A DNA stretch of 64,000 nucleotides. Source: an uncultured Christensenella sp. (GTDB lineage: Bacteria; Bacillota; Clostridia; Christensenellales; UBA3700). The position numbers were made by a program, and so were the translations under genes. The stretch covers positions 168,059 through 232,058 of the forward strand of contig CAJTXS010000001.1 of assembly GCA_910583735.1 (NCBI GenBank), written 5' to 3'. The notes under the pieces were generated by a model. That model did no database searches. It saw nothing but the letters and a program-made list of their open reading frames with translations, and was not told the DNA's origin. This document shows, in pieces, positions 42,825-51,526 of the stretch (positions within the stretch are counted from its first letter, which is position 1; every line of letters starts with the position of its first letter).

Positions 42825-45800
42825 ATGAGTAAAAAGAAGGTGTTAATAATATTGGCGCTTACGGCGTGCGTACTTGCGGCATTGATACTGTCGGCGTGTA
42901 CGGGCGCGTCGCTCGACGTCAATTACACCGATGCGGTCGAGGAGTTTTACGGCGACGGCATGTCACTTGCTCACGTATATTCCGCGCCCGAGAGCGCTGC
43001 GGAGTTCAAGTCTAATCCCCGAGTATACAAGCGTATAATGATTGACAACCGTATCAACGGTTCGCACATCACCGGACTGTATCTTCCCAAAGGGGAGAGC
43101 GTTACGGTTACTATCCCCGAGCAGGAGCGTACTTCCAATCACAGCGTAACGCTTATAGCTTCGGACGGAGAGCTTATCAAAGATGTGGGACTTACGCAAC
43201 CTTCTTTGAGTATCTCCGCGGGCGACGAGGGCGGAATATTGCTGTTCAATATCGGAGCACGCAGCGTAGATACGCAGCTCAAGCCCTTCCTTGTCACTTT
43301 CGACGGCGCGATGCAGAGCCCTTACTACAGGTACGGACTGGACAGCGAGGACGACCTGTCCGACTGCGCGTCCTACGGAGATATCCCCGCGTTGATAGAC
43401 GGCGGTAATATCAGATTTTATATCCCGTGCTCTTCGCTTAAGGAGGTCAAGTCGCTTAAAGAAGCGATATCTTGGTGGCGCTCCGTATGCGGCTATATCA
43501 AGCTGTCTATATCGCAGAACCGCATGGACGGCAATAATTCCCCCGTGCGAGTATACTTCACAGATAAGAGCAATGACGATTGCGATGTGCACATGGCTGA
43601 GGACTCTTTGACAAGTCTGTTCGACATCAATAAGCTGGGCAATACCGACGCAGGCTTGGACGTGATGCTCAGTGTTGCTCGCTGCGAGAGCGATAAGAGC
43701 GGCATATCCGTTAACGCCGCGCAGTTTTCTCGAGAGCTTGCCGAGCTCGCCGCGTACAATTCTTATATGTTCCATAAGGATTACTTTAATATTTTCGACA
43801 GCGCTTCTGATAAGAGCGGAATATTCTTCTCCAACGGCTACTCGGTGCTTAAGTCTATAGATAGCGGACTTGCCGACGACGATAAGACGCTATACGCGCT
43901 GTTGTGCTTTATGCACAGCTTCGGCACGGATAAGATGTCGCAGTTTATAGATACCTTTACGCAGGGAAGCGAGTTTTCGGGCTATGACAGGATAGTGTCT
44001 GCGGCGGCTGATGTATTCGGTATAGACGCCTCGACATTTATATCGCAAGTGTGCGGAGTGACGCCGGGCGATAAGGTAGTCTCTTATGCGGACGCTTACG
44101 ATACATATATCCCCATATTCAATTACTACACCAGAGTGTGCGAGGGGGACAACTACGGCATAGGCAAGCGCGTCTATTTCGGCTATGCGTCCGAGTTTGA
44201 TTTCAGGGCTACTACCGAGGTGTACGGCGGATCTGTCGTGTCGGCGACCGTTTCGGACAATTCGGGCAATTGGACGGCTCAGGGCGGCGTGCATATATAC
44301 AAGTCGTCGTCGGAGTATGTCAGCGACGGATATTCTCTTACTATCGATGCCGTAGCGGACGGCAAGGCGATTACCTGCGTCAGTTACGGCGCGATGAGCG
44401 TCAACGTGGACGCGGCGCAGTACACGCTCTATTCCGATGTGCCTTATCGCAATATGGAAGACGCTATCAAGGGATATTCTTCCGCTACCCCTTCTTACGC
44501 TACGGCGTTGGATAGGGCGGTATGCGGCATAGAGGCTTATGCGGAAGAGGATGACAATACCAAGTATTCATTTGCAGTTACGCGCTTCAACTTCGAGCCT
44601 GCCAAGGACGGCACATACAGATTTTATTTGGTCAACACAACGTCGGGCTTCTGTTATTACAGAGTAGTATTCGGAGTGGGCGATTACAGCGCGGTGATGT
44701 TCGACGGCAATATTCCCGTCATCGGAGGCTCGTACGCTCTGTATAAGAGCGAAGACTTAAAGGGCGGCTATGTATATAACTTCGCCATATATATGCTCCA
44801 GCCCGAGGGCGCTAACGGTTCCTCTCTGCTCGTGTCTGAGGACGGCGGCAAGACTATGCGCTTGATTACTGCGGACGACATGTCTTATCCCGGCACCAAG
44901 AAGTCGGATATGCGTCCCTACAAGTCGCCTATCTACGCGTCGCAGGGACTTGCATATCCCGACAACCTGTATATCGACGCGGATAATTCGGCATGGCGTA
45001 TTACGGAGGGCGGCAGCGGTTACAGACATTACGGCGGAGACTTGAGCTTGCTCAACAACGGCAAGACGGTCGGCGGCGCGCATGTGTGTCAGTTCGAATT
45101 CTACGACGACGCGTCGATGTATGTCGACGCTCAGTTCGAAACGATAAGAGAGATTAATTATGTGCGCATATACGGAATCATCGAAGATGTCGACGTAAGA
45201 CTGCGCCTTACCAACATCAAGGGCGAGTACGAGTACGTCGAGCTGTCGGGAGTAGATAACGCCTACAACGCCAACGCATATATGGCGCGTTGCGACGGAA
45301 TTTATGTGGCGGCGCGTCTCGAGTTTAACGGTAAAGGCACGGCGCAGCTTTCGGAGCTTACCGCGGGTATTATGATGGAGGATTGCGTATACGTCCCCCA
45401 CAGCAGTACGTCGATTTGGTACGAGGGGCATTGGATGCGTAAGAGCGGCTGCATAGCCGTCAACGGCGGCATCAATCAGAATACCGCGGATAAGTCTCAC
45501 CTCGAGTACTCATTCTATGGCGATTCGGTGGCGCTGCTTGCCGCTATAGGTCCCGAATACGGCTCGGCTAAAATTTATTTGGACAATAAGCTGTACGATA
45601 CCGTTTCGTTTAATTCCGAGACGGTGGAGTATCAGAGGGTGCTGCTGTATAAAGTATTCGACAAGCTGGGTACTCATACCGTGAGGATAGAGCCCGTCAA
45701 GGGTAATACCGTCAATATCGACGCCATCGTATACACCACGCAGGACTATGTCCCTGGGGAGAAGGCTATACCTTTCAATCCATATTATCTGCTTGCAATA

Positions 45801-45995
45801 CCTGCGATTATCGCTGCGGGCATCATCATATGCGCCTCGCTCGACTTGGCGGGCAAGGGTAAGGCGGAGCGCGCTCTTAAGGCGACTGCGAGGAAGAAGC
45901 TGAAAGAGAGCAAGCAATCGCCTGCGCAAGATCAGAGCGCGGACGGCGCAGCAAGCGGCGAGCCCGAGCCTTCCGACACTGCCGATAATAAGTAA
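42825..45995 (+). CDS. 1056-residue surface lipoprotein, M60-like N-terminal region without HExxH, C-terminal TM
   Basis: Residues 1-25 are a signal peptide with lipobox LILSAC. Around residues 60-420 the sequence resembles the layout of M60/enhancin-like peptidases, which begin with a beta-domain motif (here ITGLYLPKGESVTVTIPE, about 79-96). The HExGH zinc motif is absent, and the closest place reads SRELAEL near 302, so it is probably not a peptidase (inference, low certainty). The middle part is beta-rich. Residues about 880-975 form a beta-sandwich-like module (YSFYGDSVALLAAIGPEYGS, then KLGTHTVRIEP). Residues about 985-1005 are a membrane helix, then a basic and polar tail. A sugar- or protein-binding surface role is likely. 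Confidence 0.75.
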   Translation: MSKKKVLIILALTACVLAALILSACTGASLDVNYTDAVEEFYGDGMSLAHVYSAPESAAEFKSNPRVYKRIMIDNRINGSHITGLYLPKGESVTVTIPEQERTSNHSVTLIASDGELIKDVGLTQPSLSISAGDEGGILLFNIGARSVDTQLKPFLVTFDGAMQSPYYRYGLDSEDDLSDCASYGDIPALIDGGNIRFYIPCSSLKEVKSLKEAISWWRSVCGYIKLSISQNRMDGNNSPVRVYFTDKSNDDCDVHMAEDSLTSLFDINKLGNTDAGLDVMLSVARCESDKSGISVNAAQFSRELAELAAYNSYMFHKDYFNIFDSASDKSGIFFSNGYSVLKSIDSGLADDDKTLYALLCFMHSFGTDKMSQFIDTFTQGSEFSGYDRIVSAAADVFGIDASTFISQVCGVTPGDKVVSYADAYDTYIPIFNYYTRVCEGDNYGIGKRVYFGYASEFDFRATTEVYGGSVVSATVSDNSGNWTAQGGVHIYKSSSEYVSDGYSLTIDAVADGKAITCVSYGAMSVNVDAAQYTLYSDVPYRNMEDAIKGYSSATPSYATALDRAVCGIEAYAEEDDNTKYSFAVTRFNFEPAKDGTYRFYLVNTTSGFCYYRVVFGVGDYSAVMFDGNIPVIGGSYALYKSEDLKGGYVYNFAIYMLQPEGANGSSLLVSEDGGKTMRLITADDMSYPGTKKSDMRPYKSPIYASQGLAYPDNLYIDADNSAWRITEGGSGYRHYGGDLSLLNNGKTVGGAHVCQFEFYDDASMYVDAQFETIREINYVRIYGIIEDVDVRLRLTNIKGEYEYVELSGVDNAYNANAYMARCDGIYVAARLEFNGKGTAQLSELTAGIMMEDCVYVPHSSTSIWYEGHWMRKSGCIAVNGGINQNTADKSHLEYSFYGDSVALLAAIGPEYGSAKIYLDNKLYDTVSFNSETVEYQRVLLYKVFDKLGTHTVRIEPVKGNTVNIDAIVYTTQDYVPGEKAIPFNPYYLLAIPAIIAAGIIICASLDLAGKGKAERALKATARKKLKESKQSPAQDQSADGAASGEPEPSDTADNK

Positions 45996-46003
45996 AATAT
46001 TAA

Positions 46004-47137
46004 TTATTTATGGATATATGCCTTGTCGGCGTAGTCGTATGCCGCGGCTTTGAACACAGCGCTCGCGCGCATGCTTAACTTATCTTCTATATTCAATCTA
46101 ATCTTATCGTAAGGGCGCACCGTAGCGGGAGCGGAGAAGTCACCGAGCATATCTCTTGCGTCCTCGCGCATAGCCAGTACGTTGATGTGGTCGATATCGG
46201 GTTCTTTTAGCTCGCAGAGGTCATAGATATTATATATGGCTATATTGGTCAGCAGTCGCCTTATGCGCGCCTCGGTATATCTCTTGGACTTGACTGCGGA
46301 TACCAGAGCGTTAATGTCCGGTTGTCTGCTTGCCTCCGCTATTATCTTGAGGTCCAGACCTTCTTTCATTCCGCAGATATTCCTTATAGACTTGGTAGCT
46401 ATATTGTACTTGATTATCGCATGCAGACGCTCGTCGCTGTTCCTGTATTTTTTGAGGTCGTCGCACACATAGGGCGGCGCATATCCGTCGATAGGTCTAT
46501 TTTCATTAATCGCGCATCTTATCGCAGTAGATGAGCATATATCTCCGCTCATGCTGATTTCGCCGTGCGCTCCGCCTTCGCGCTTAACGGTCGTAAATTG
46601 CATATCGGGGCACAGCCTTTTGGCTGCCTTGATATATTCGACCGCAAGTAAATTATTGGGGCAAGACAGCGTTTCGGCGGCTTTGGTATATCCGCATTCC
46701 GCAAGAGCCTCGCGCCTTGCGCTCGGGTGAGACATGCCCTTTTTCAAAGCGGCTTTTATTGCTTGATTGAGGGCGGCATTGTCATCGCCGACGATTTCCG
46801 CGGCGGCGTATAGCCGGTCGATATCGCCGCATTCGCTGCCGAAAGCGATGCAATCCGCGCCCGCTTTTGCCGCATAAGCCACGCCGCCTACGGCGAATAT
46901 TTCGGCAGGCGCGCAGGCGTATTGCGGAGGCAATTCCACGGCTATGTCGGCGCCCGCAATCACGGCGTGCTTCGCCCTTGCGTACTTGTCGAGCGCAGGC
47001 AGCAACCCCCTTTGCACGACATCTCCGCTCATTACGGTTATCAGCCTCGAGCCCGATGATTTTTTGACATTATCGAGTAGTTTTTTGTGCCCGTTGTGAA
47101 ATGGGTTGAACTCGCAGATGACCGCCGTAATTTTCAT
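46004..47137 (-). CDS. tmcAL: tRNA(Met) cytidine acetate ligase
   Basis: The TmcAL (YlbM) nucleotidyltransferase uses ATP and acetate to make N4-acetylcytidine at the wobble base of elongator tRNA-Met. The 377-residue product begins KITAVICEFNPFHNGH, with the adenylyltransferase HxGH at residues 14-17. It also has VMSGDVVQRG and the adenylate-loop region SSTAIRCAI. AAAGGA lies about 11 nt before the ATG. It is divergent from the pta-ackA operon, separated by 94 nt, and convergent with the large lipoprotein gene, 8 nt apart. Confidence 0.93.
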   Translation of the reverse strand: MKITAVICEFNPFHNGHKKLLDNVKKSSGSRLITVMSGDVVQRGLLPALDKYARAKHAVIAGADIAVELPPQYACAPAEIFAVGGVAYAAKAGADCIAFGSECGDIDRLYAAAEIVGDDNAALNQAIKAALKKGMSHPSARREALAECGYTKAAETLSCPNNLLAVEYIKAAKRLCPDMQFTTVKREGGAHGEISMSGDICSSTAIRCAINENRPIDGYAPPYVCDDLKKYRNSDERLHAIIKYNIATKSIRNICGMKEGLDLKIIAEASRQPDINALVSAVKSKRYTEARIRRLLTNIAIYNIYDLCELKEPDIDHINVLAMREDARDMLGDFSAPATVRPYDKIRLNIEDKLSMRASAVFKAAAYDYADKAYIHK

Positions 47138-47154
47138 AAAACTTAATAAATCCT

Positions 47155-47183
47155 TTTACAAAACATGATATATACGATATAAT
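47155..47183 (+). promoter_or_regulatory. Predicted sigma-A promoter of pta-ackA
   Basis: TTTACA (47155-47160), 17 bp spacer, TATAAT (47178-47183). The leader is about 42 nt and includes GGAGG before the GTG start. Confidence 0.75.
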
Positions 47184-47231
47184 TATAACATCGCTTTTAA
47201 GTAAAATAAAGTATTTCGGAGGCAACTTAAA

Positions 47232-48236
47232 GTGAGCAAAGTAATTGACGCCATCATAGCTAAGGCGCAGGCAAATAGGAAGAGAATAGTGCTTGCCGAG
47301 GGCGAAGAGCCCCGCACGGTCGCAGCCGCGCAGATAATAGCGGCAAAGGGCATAGCGGATATAATCTTGCTCGGCGACGAGTCCAAGATTAAGGCGGTAT
47401 ATCCCACATTCGACAGCCGCGGCATTACCGTCATCAATCCTCTCGAAGAGGACAGCGAGGAGTATGCGCAGGAGTTCTACGAGCTTCGTAAGACCAAAGG
47501 CATGACTTTGGACGAGGCAAGAGTTAAGATCAAGCAGTATCTCAATTTCGGCGCAATGCTCGTACGCAAGGGCAGGGCGGACGGTATGGTGGCCGGCGCT
47601 ATCAACTCTACCGGCAACGTATTGAGAGCGGGCTTGCAGATCATCAAGACTGCTAAGGGTATTCGTACGGTCAGCAGTTGCTTCCTGATGTGCTTCGAAG
47701 GCACGCCTTATACGGATAAGGAAGTGATGGTATTCGGAGACAGCGCGGTCAATATCGCGCCTACGGCGGAGCAGCTTGCGGACATTGCGATATCTTCCGC
47801 GGACACCGCTAAGACGCTCGCGGGCATAGATCCTCGTATAGCCATGTTATCCTTCTCTACAAAGGGCAGCGCAAAGCATGAGAATGTGGATAAGGTCGTA
47901 GCCGCCACCAATCTGGTCAAGTACGCGCGTCCCGATCTGATAATAGACGGAGAGTTGCAGCTCGACGCCGCGATAGTTCCTTCGGTTGCGCAACTCAAGG
48001 CGCCCGATTCCAATCTGGCTGGCAATGCCAACGTGCTGATATTCCCTTCGCTCGAGGCTGGCAATATCGGATATAAGCTCGTGCAGCGCTTCTCGAGGGC
48101 GGAAGCCATCGGACCTATATGCCAAGGCTTTGCGCGTCCTATCAACGACCTCTCTCGCGGATGCTGCGTAGAAGACATTGTGTCGGTAGTTGCAATCACT
48201 GCGGTTCAGGCTTCGGGCAACGAGGATAAGGATTAA
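47232..48236 (+). CDS. pta: Phosphate acetyltransferase
   Basis: Interconverts acetyl-CoA and acetyl phosphate. The 334-residue product is the short, single-domain form: KRIVLAEGEEPRTVAAA near the N terminus, MVAGAINSTGNVLRAGLQI in the middle, and FGDSAVNIAPTAEQLADIA and FSTKGSAKHENVDKV in the catalytic C-terminal half. It starts with GTG after GGAGG. Together with ackA, 17 nt downstream, it generates ATP and acetate from acetyl-CoA during fermentation. Confidence 0.97.
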   Translation: MSKVIDAIIAKAQANRKRIVLAEGEEPRTVAAAQIIAAKGIADIILLGDESKIKAVYPTFDSRGITVINPLEEDSEEYAQEFYELRKTKGMTLDEARVKIKQYLNFGAMLVRKGRADGMVAGAINSTGNVLRAGLQIIKTAKGIRTVSSCFLMCFEGTPYTDKEVMVFGDSAVNIAPTAEQLADIAISSADTAKTLAGIDPRIAMLSFSTKGSAKHENVDKVVAATNLVKYARPDLIIDGELQLDAAIVPSVAQLKAPDSNLAGNANVLIFPSLEAGNIGYKLVQRFSRAEAIGPICQGFARPINDLSRGCCVEDIVSVVAITAVQASGNEDKD

Positions 48237-48253
48237 TCAAGGGGGATAACGGT

Positions 48254-49483
48254 ATGAAGATTTTAGTTGTCAATGCGGGCAGTTCATCGCTCAAGTATCA
48301 GCTTATAGAGACAGACGACTCTTCCGTACTTTGCAAGGGCGGGATAGAGAGGATAGGAGCGGGCGGCTTCGACAAGCCCAACGTTTCGCATAAAGGTATC
48401 AAGGGCAGTAAGGAGATTAAGGTTGAGCTTGCCGACCATACGGCGGCGTTCAATGTGCTCATATCCCTGCTTACGGACAGCGAGTGCGGCGTAATTTCTT
48501 CTTGCGACGAGATAGCCGCGGTGGGACATCGCTTCGTGCACTCGGGCACGGGCTCGACCGAGCCTGTCGTGCTCACTTCCGATAAACTCGACTCGCTAAT
48601 CGCCGATAAGGACCTCGCTCCCTTGCATATGCCCGCCAATGTAAGTTGTGTGCGCTCTTGCATGATAGCTATGCCCGGCGTCCCCAATGTGGCGGTATTC
48701 GATACGGCATTCCACTCCACCATGCCGCCCAAGGCGTATATGTACGGAGTGAGATACGAGGATTACGAGGACTTGCATGTGCGTAAGTACGGCTTCCACG
48801 GCGCGTCGCACAGGTTCGTCAGCGCGGAGGCTATAGAGTGGCTCAAGGCTCGCAACATGCCTTGCGGCAATATAGTCACCTGCCACCTCGGCAACGGCTC
48901 GTCCGTATCTGCGGTCAAGGACGGCAAGTGCGTGGACACGTCTATGGGTATGACTCCTCTCGAGGGAATGCTGATGGGTACAAGGAGCGGAAGCGTAGAC
49001 CCTTTTGTCGTGCAATATCTTGCCGGCAAGCGCGGTATGTCGCTGGACGAGACGCTCGCTTATCTCAATAAGAAGTGCGGCTTTGCGGGTATATGCGGAT
49101 ATTCCGACTGCAGAGATATATACAAGCTCGTAGACGAGGGCGACGACAAGGCGCGCCTTGTAATGGAGATGTTCGGCTATCAGATACGCAAGATAATCGG
49201 CTCGTATGCCGCGGGCATGAACGGGCTGGACGCTATCGTCTTTACGGGCGGTATCGGAGAGAACTCGGACAGGGCTCGCGCGGATATATGCAAGGAGCTC
49301 GACTTCCTCGGCGCGCGTTTTGACAAAAATAAGTCGGACACATGCCCGAGAGGGGAGATAAGCGTCATATCCGAGGACGGCTCGCCCGTTACGATGCTCG
49401 TAATCCCCACCAACGAGGAGATAGTCATTGCTCGAGACACGCGCGACGCCGTTATCGGGAAAAAGGTTGCTGAAAATAATTGA
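48254..49483 (+). CDS. ackA: Acetate kinase
   Basis: Makes acetate and ATP from acetyl phosphate and ADP. The 409-residue product has both family signatures: ILVVNAGSSSLKYQL (3-17) and KYGFHGASHRFV (about 178-189), followed by CHLGNGSSVSAV, and VFTGGIGENSDRAR near 325. AAGGGGG precedes the ATG. The stop codon TGA is embedded in the -35 box of the rpmF promoter. Confidence 0.98.
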   Translation: MKILVVNAGSSSLKYQLIETDDSSVLCKGGIERIGAGGFDKPNVSHKGIKGSKEIKVELADHTAAFNVLISLLTDSECGVISSCDEIAAVGHRFVHSGTGSTEPVVLTSDKLDSLIADKDLAPLHMPANVSCVRSCMIAMPGVPNVAVFDTAFHSTMPPKAYMYGVRYEDYEDLHVRKYGFHGASHRFVSAEAIEWLKARNMPCGNIVTCHLGNGSSVSAVKDGKCVDTSMGMTPLEGMLMGTRSGSVDPFVVQYLAGKRGMSLDETLAYLNKKCGFAGICGYSDCRDIYKLVDEGDDKARLVMEMFGYQIRKIIGSYAAGMNGLDAIVFTGGIGENSDRARADICKELDFLGARFDKNKSDTCPRGEISVISEDGSPVTMLVIPTNEEIVIARDTRDAVIGKKVAENN

Positions 49484-49508
49484 CATAGCTTGCTAAATCT
49501 TATATAAT
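49480..49508 (+). promoter_or_regulatory. rpmF promoter overlapping the ackA stop
   Basis: TTGACA (49480-49485), 17 bp spacer, TATAAT (49503-49508): a consensus sigma-A promoter whose -35 contains the ackA TGA. A 35-nt leader has AGGAGGTG. Confidence 0.85.
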
Positions 49509-49549
49509 AGCTTAGCAACCTGATTACAAGTAAGAGGAGGTGTCCGTAG

Positions 49550-49741
49550 ATGGCAGTACCTAAGTGTAAGAAATCCAAGGCAAAGAAGCGTTCGAGGTCG
49601 GCTAATTGGAAGTTGTCCAAGCCCGTTTTGACCGAGTGCCCTCATTGCCATGAGCTTAAAATGAATCACAGAGTATGCGGTAATTGCGGTTATTACGACG
49701 GCAAGCCGGTAATAGACGTATCAGCTAAGCAAGCTCAATAA
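49550..49741 (+). CDS. rpmF: 50S ribosomal protein L32
   Basis: A 63-residue ribosomal protein with the basic N terminus MAVPKCKKSKAKKRSRSA and the zinc ribbon CPHC...CGNC (about residues 33-48). An excellent ribosome-binding site AGGAGGTG. It heads the rpmF-plsX-rnc run, with a hairpin between rpmF and plsX. Confidence 0.96.
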   Translation: MAVPKCKKSKAKKRSRSANWKLSKPVLTECPHCHELKMNHRVCGNCGYYDGKPVIDVSAKQAQ

Positions 49742-49766
49742 TGTCAATTTGTTTATAACAACGCAG

Positions 49767-49793
49767 ACGACCGTGTTACAGCACGGTCGTTTT
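49767..49793 (+). terminator. Terminator/attenuator between rpmF and plsX
   Basis: Nine-base-pair stem ACGACCGTG/CACGGTCGT, 6-nt loop, short T-run TTT then GG. The weak T-run and the nearness of plsX (49813) suggest partial read-through that lowers plsX relative to rpmF. Confidence 0.6.
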
Positions 49794-49812
49794 GGCGTAT
49801 GCGAGGTTAATT

Positions 49813-50811
49813 ATGAAGATTATAGTGGATTGTCATGGCGGAGATTTTTGTCCTCGAGAGGCGGTTGTCGGCGCGCTTGTCGCGCTGGATAGCAGCAAGT
49901 CGCTGAGCGTAATTCTTGCGGGCAGAAAGGATGAGATAGAGGCTGTGCTTGCAGAGCGCAAGTACGACTTGTCGAGGGTGGAGATATTAGACGCTAGCGA
50001 GATAATCACCAACGACGATTCTCCTTCGCTGGCAATCCGTCGTAAGAAAGATTCCTCTACCGTCAAGGGCTTGAGATTGCTCAAGGACGGCGGAGCGGAC
50101 GGCATGGTGTCTTCTGCCAATACGGGCGCTTTGCTGATAGGCGGCACGCTCATACTCGGACTTGGCGCGGGAGTTACGCGAGCGGCGATGTGTCCCGTCA
50201 TGCCTACGTTGACAGACACGCACACCATACTCGTCGACGGCGGAGCCAATGTCGATTGCAAGGTGGAGCAGCTCAGGGAGTTTGCTGTCATGGGCACGGC
50301 GTATATGCGCGAGTTGCACGGTATTAAGTCGCCTAAGACGGGCTTGCTCAACAACGGCGCCGAGTCGGAAAAGGGCAACGCTCAGACTAAGGCGGCGCAT
50401 GCGCTGCTGTCCGAGACGGACGGTATCAACTTCATAGGTAATGTCGAGGCTAAGGATTTCCTCACGGGAGTGTGCGACGTGCTTGTCACCGACGGCTTTG
50501 TCGGCAATGCGGCGATGAAGGCGAGCGAGGGCATGGGCAGCGTGCTTTTCTCGCTCATTAAGAACGGTATAATGGCGGGCGGATTGCGCGCTAAGTTGGG
50601 CTATCTCTTGCTCAAGCCCGTACTACGCGATATTAAGCACAAGATGTCGGGCGACGCGGTAGGCGGCGCGGTATTCCTCGGCTTGAACAAAGTGCTCGTC
50701 AAGGCGCACGGCGCGAGTAAGGCTACGGCTTTCAGCAATGCGATTATCAAGGCGGCGGATATGGCGGAGCGCGACGTGCCCGCTAAGATAGCGCAAGGAC
50801 TTGCATTGTGA
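49813..50811 (+). CDS. plsX: Phosphate acyltransferase PlsX
   Basis: Makes acyl phosphate from acyl-ACP, starting phospholipid synthesis with PlsY. The 332-residue product is the normal size. The usual N-terminal motif DAMGGD..P is here DCHGGDFCP (6-14). Other marks, such as GMVSSANTGALLIGG and TDGFVGNAAMKASEG, are normal. ATG 49813 with GAGG is preferred; the frame stays open 21 nt upstream. Its stop overlaps the rnc start by 4 nt. No fabD, fabG or acpP follow, unlike in many relatives. Confidence 0.95.
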   Translation: MKIIVDCHGGDFCPREAVVGALVALDSSKSLSVILAGRKDEIEAVLAERKYDLSRVEILDASEIITNDDSPSLAIRRKKDSSTVKGLRLLKDGGADGMVSSANTGALLIGGTLILGLGAGVTRAAMCPVMPTLTDTHTILVDGGANVDCKVEQLREFAVMGTAYMRELHGIKSPKTGLLNNGAESEKGNAQTKAAHALLSETDGINFIGNVEAKDFLTGVCDVLVTDGFVGNAAMKASEGMGSVLFSLIKNGIMAGGLRAKLGYLLLKPVLRDIKHKMSGDAVGGAVFLGLNKVLVKAHGASKATAFSNAIIKAADMAERDVPAKIAQGLAL

Positions 50812-51440
50812 GATTAAACGAAGTACAAAGCATCATAGGTTATGTCTTTAAGGACGCGTCCTTACTCGAGGCGGCGCTTACGCATCCTTCGTATTCTAAC
50901 GGCAAGGGCATAGAAGACTATCAGCGTCTCGAGTACTTGGGCGACGCTCTTATAGGATTTGTTGTCGCGGACGAACTTTTCAACATGTATCCTTATGCTA
51001 ACGAGGGCGAGCTCAGCAAGATGCGCATCAATATCGTCGAGCGCACGTCCTTGGGTGAGGCAGCTACTAATATGGGGCTGGACAAGTATTTGCTCGCGAC
51101 CTGCGACATAAGCGTCAAGATGGCGTGCGACGTATTCGAGGCGGTTGCGGCGGCGGTGTATCTCGACGGCGGCGCGAGCGAAGCGCGCGCATTTATTATG
51201 CGTTTCATAGGCGACAGAATAGAGCATGCGAGCACGCAATTCGGCAGCGATTATAAGTCTGCCGTCAATGAGAAGTACGCGGGCAAGAAGATAGATTTTC
51301 GCACATATTCCATAGGAGATAAGCATACTCCGAGATTTAAGTCGGAGCTGTATGTAGAAGGCTTTTTTATAGCGAGCGGCGAGGGCGGCAGCAAGCGAGC
51401 TGCCGAGCAGGAGAGCGCTAAGGCGGCGTTGCGCAGTTAA
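50808..51440 (+). CDS. rnc: Ribonuclease III
   Basis: Cleaves double-stranded RNA in rRNA and mRNA processing. The 210-residue product has the signature RLEYLGDAL (40-48), with the catalytic Glu and Asp, and a second acidic site near 113-117 (DVFEAVAAA). A double-stranded RNA-binding domain fills about 143-210 (DYKSAVNEKYAGKKI to AAEQESAKAAL); it is somewhat shorter than usual. The GTG start overlaps the plsX stop (GTGA). Confidence 0.95.
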   Translation: MRLNEVQSIIGYVFKDASLLEAALTHPSYSNGKGIEDYQRLEYLGDALIGFVVADELFNMYPYANEGELSKMRINIVERTSLGEAATNMGLDKYLLATCDISVKMACDVFEAVAAAVYLDGGASEARAFIMRFIGDRIEHASTQFGSDYKSAVNEKYAGKKIDFRTYSIGDKHTPRFKSELYVEGFFIASGEGGSKRAAEQESAKAALRS

Positions 51441-51466
51441 GCGAGTTACACTCGTAGATCAATCGG

Positions 51467-51496
51467 TTGTCTTTTCGCGCGCGCATATGTTATAAT
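51467..51496 (+). promoter_or_regulatory. Predicted promoter of smc-ftsY
   Basis: TTGTCT (51467-51472), 18 bp spacer with a CGCGCGCG run, TATAAT (51491-51496). The leader of about 24 nt contains GGGAG. Confidence 0.6.
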
Positions 51497-51526
51497 ATTT
51501 AAGATTAAACGCTGGGAGAATTTCTT

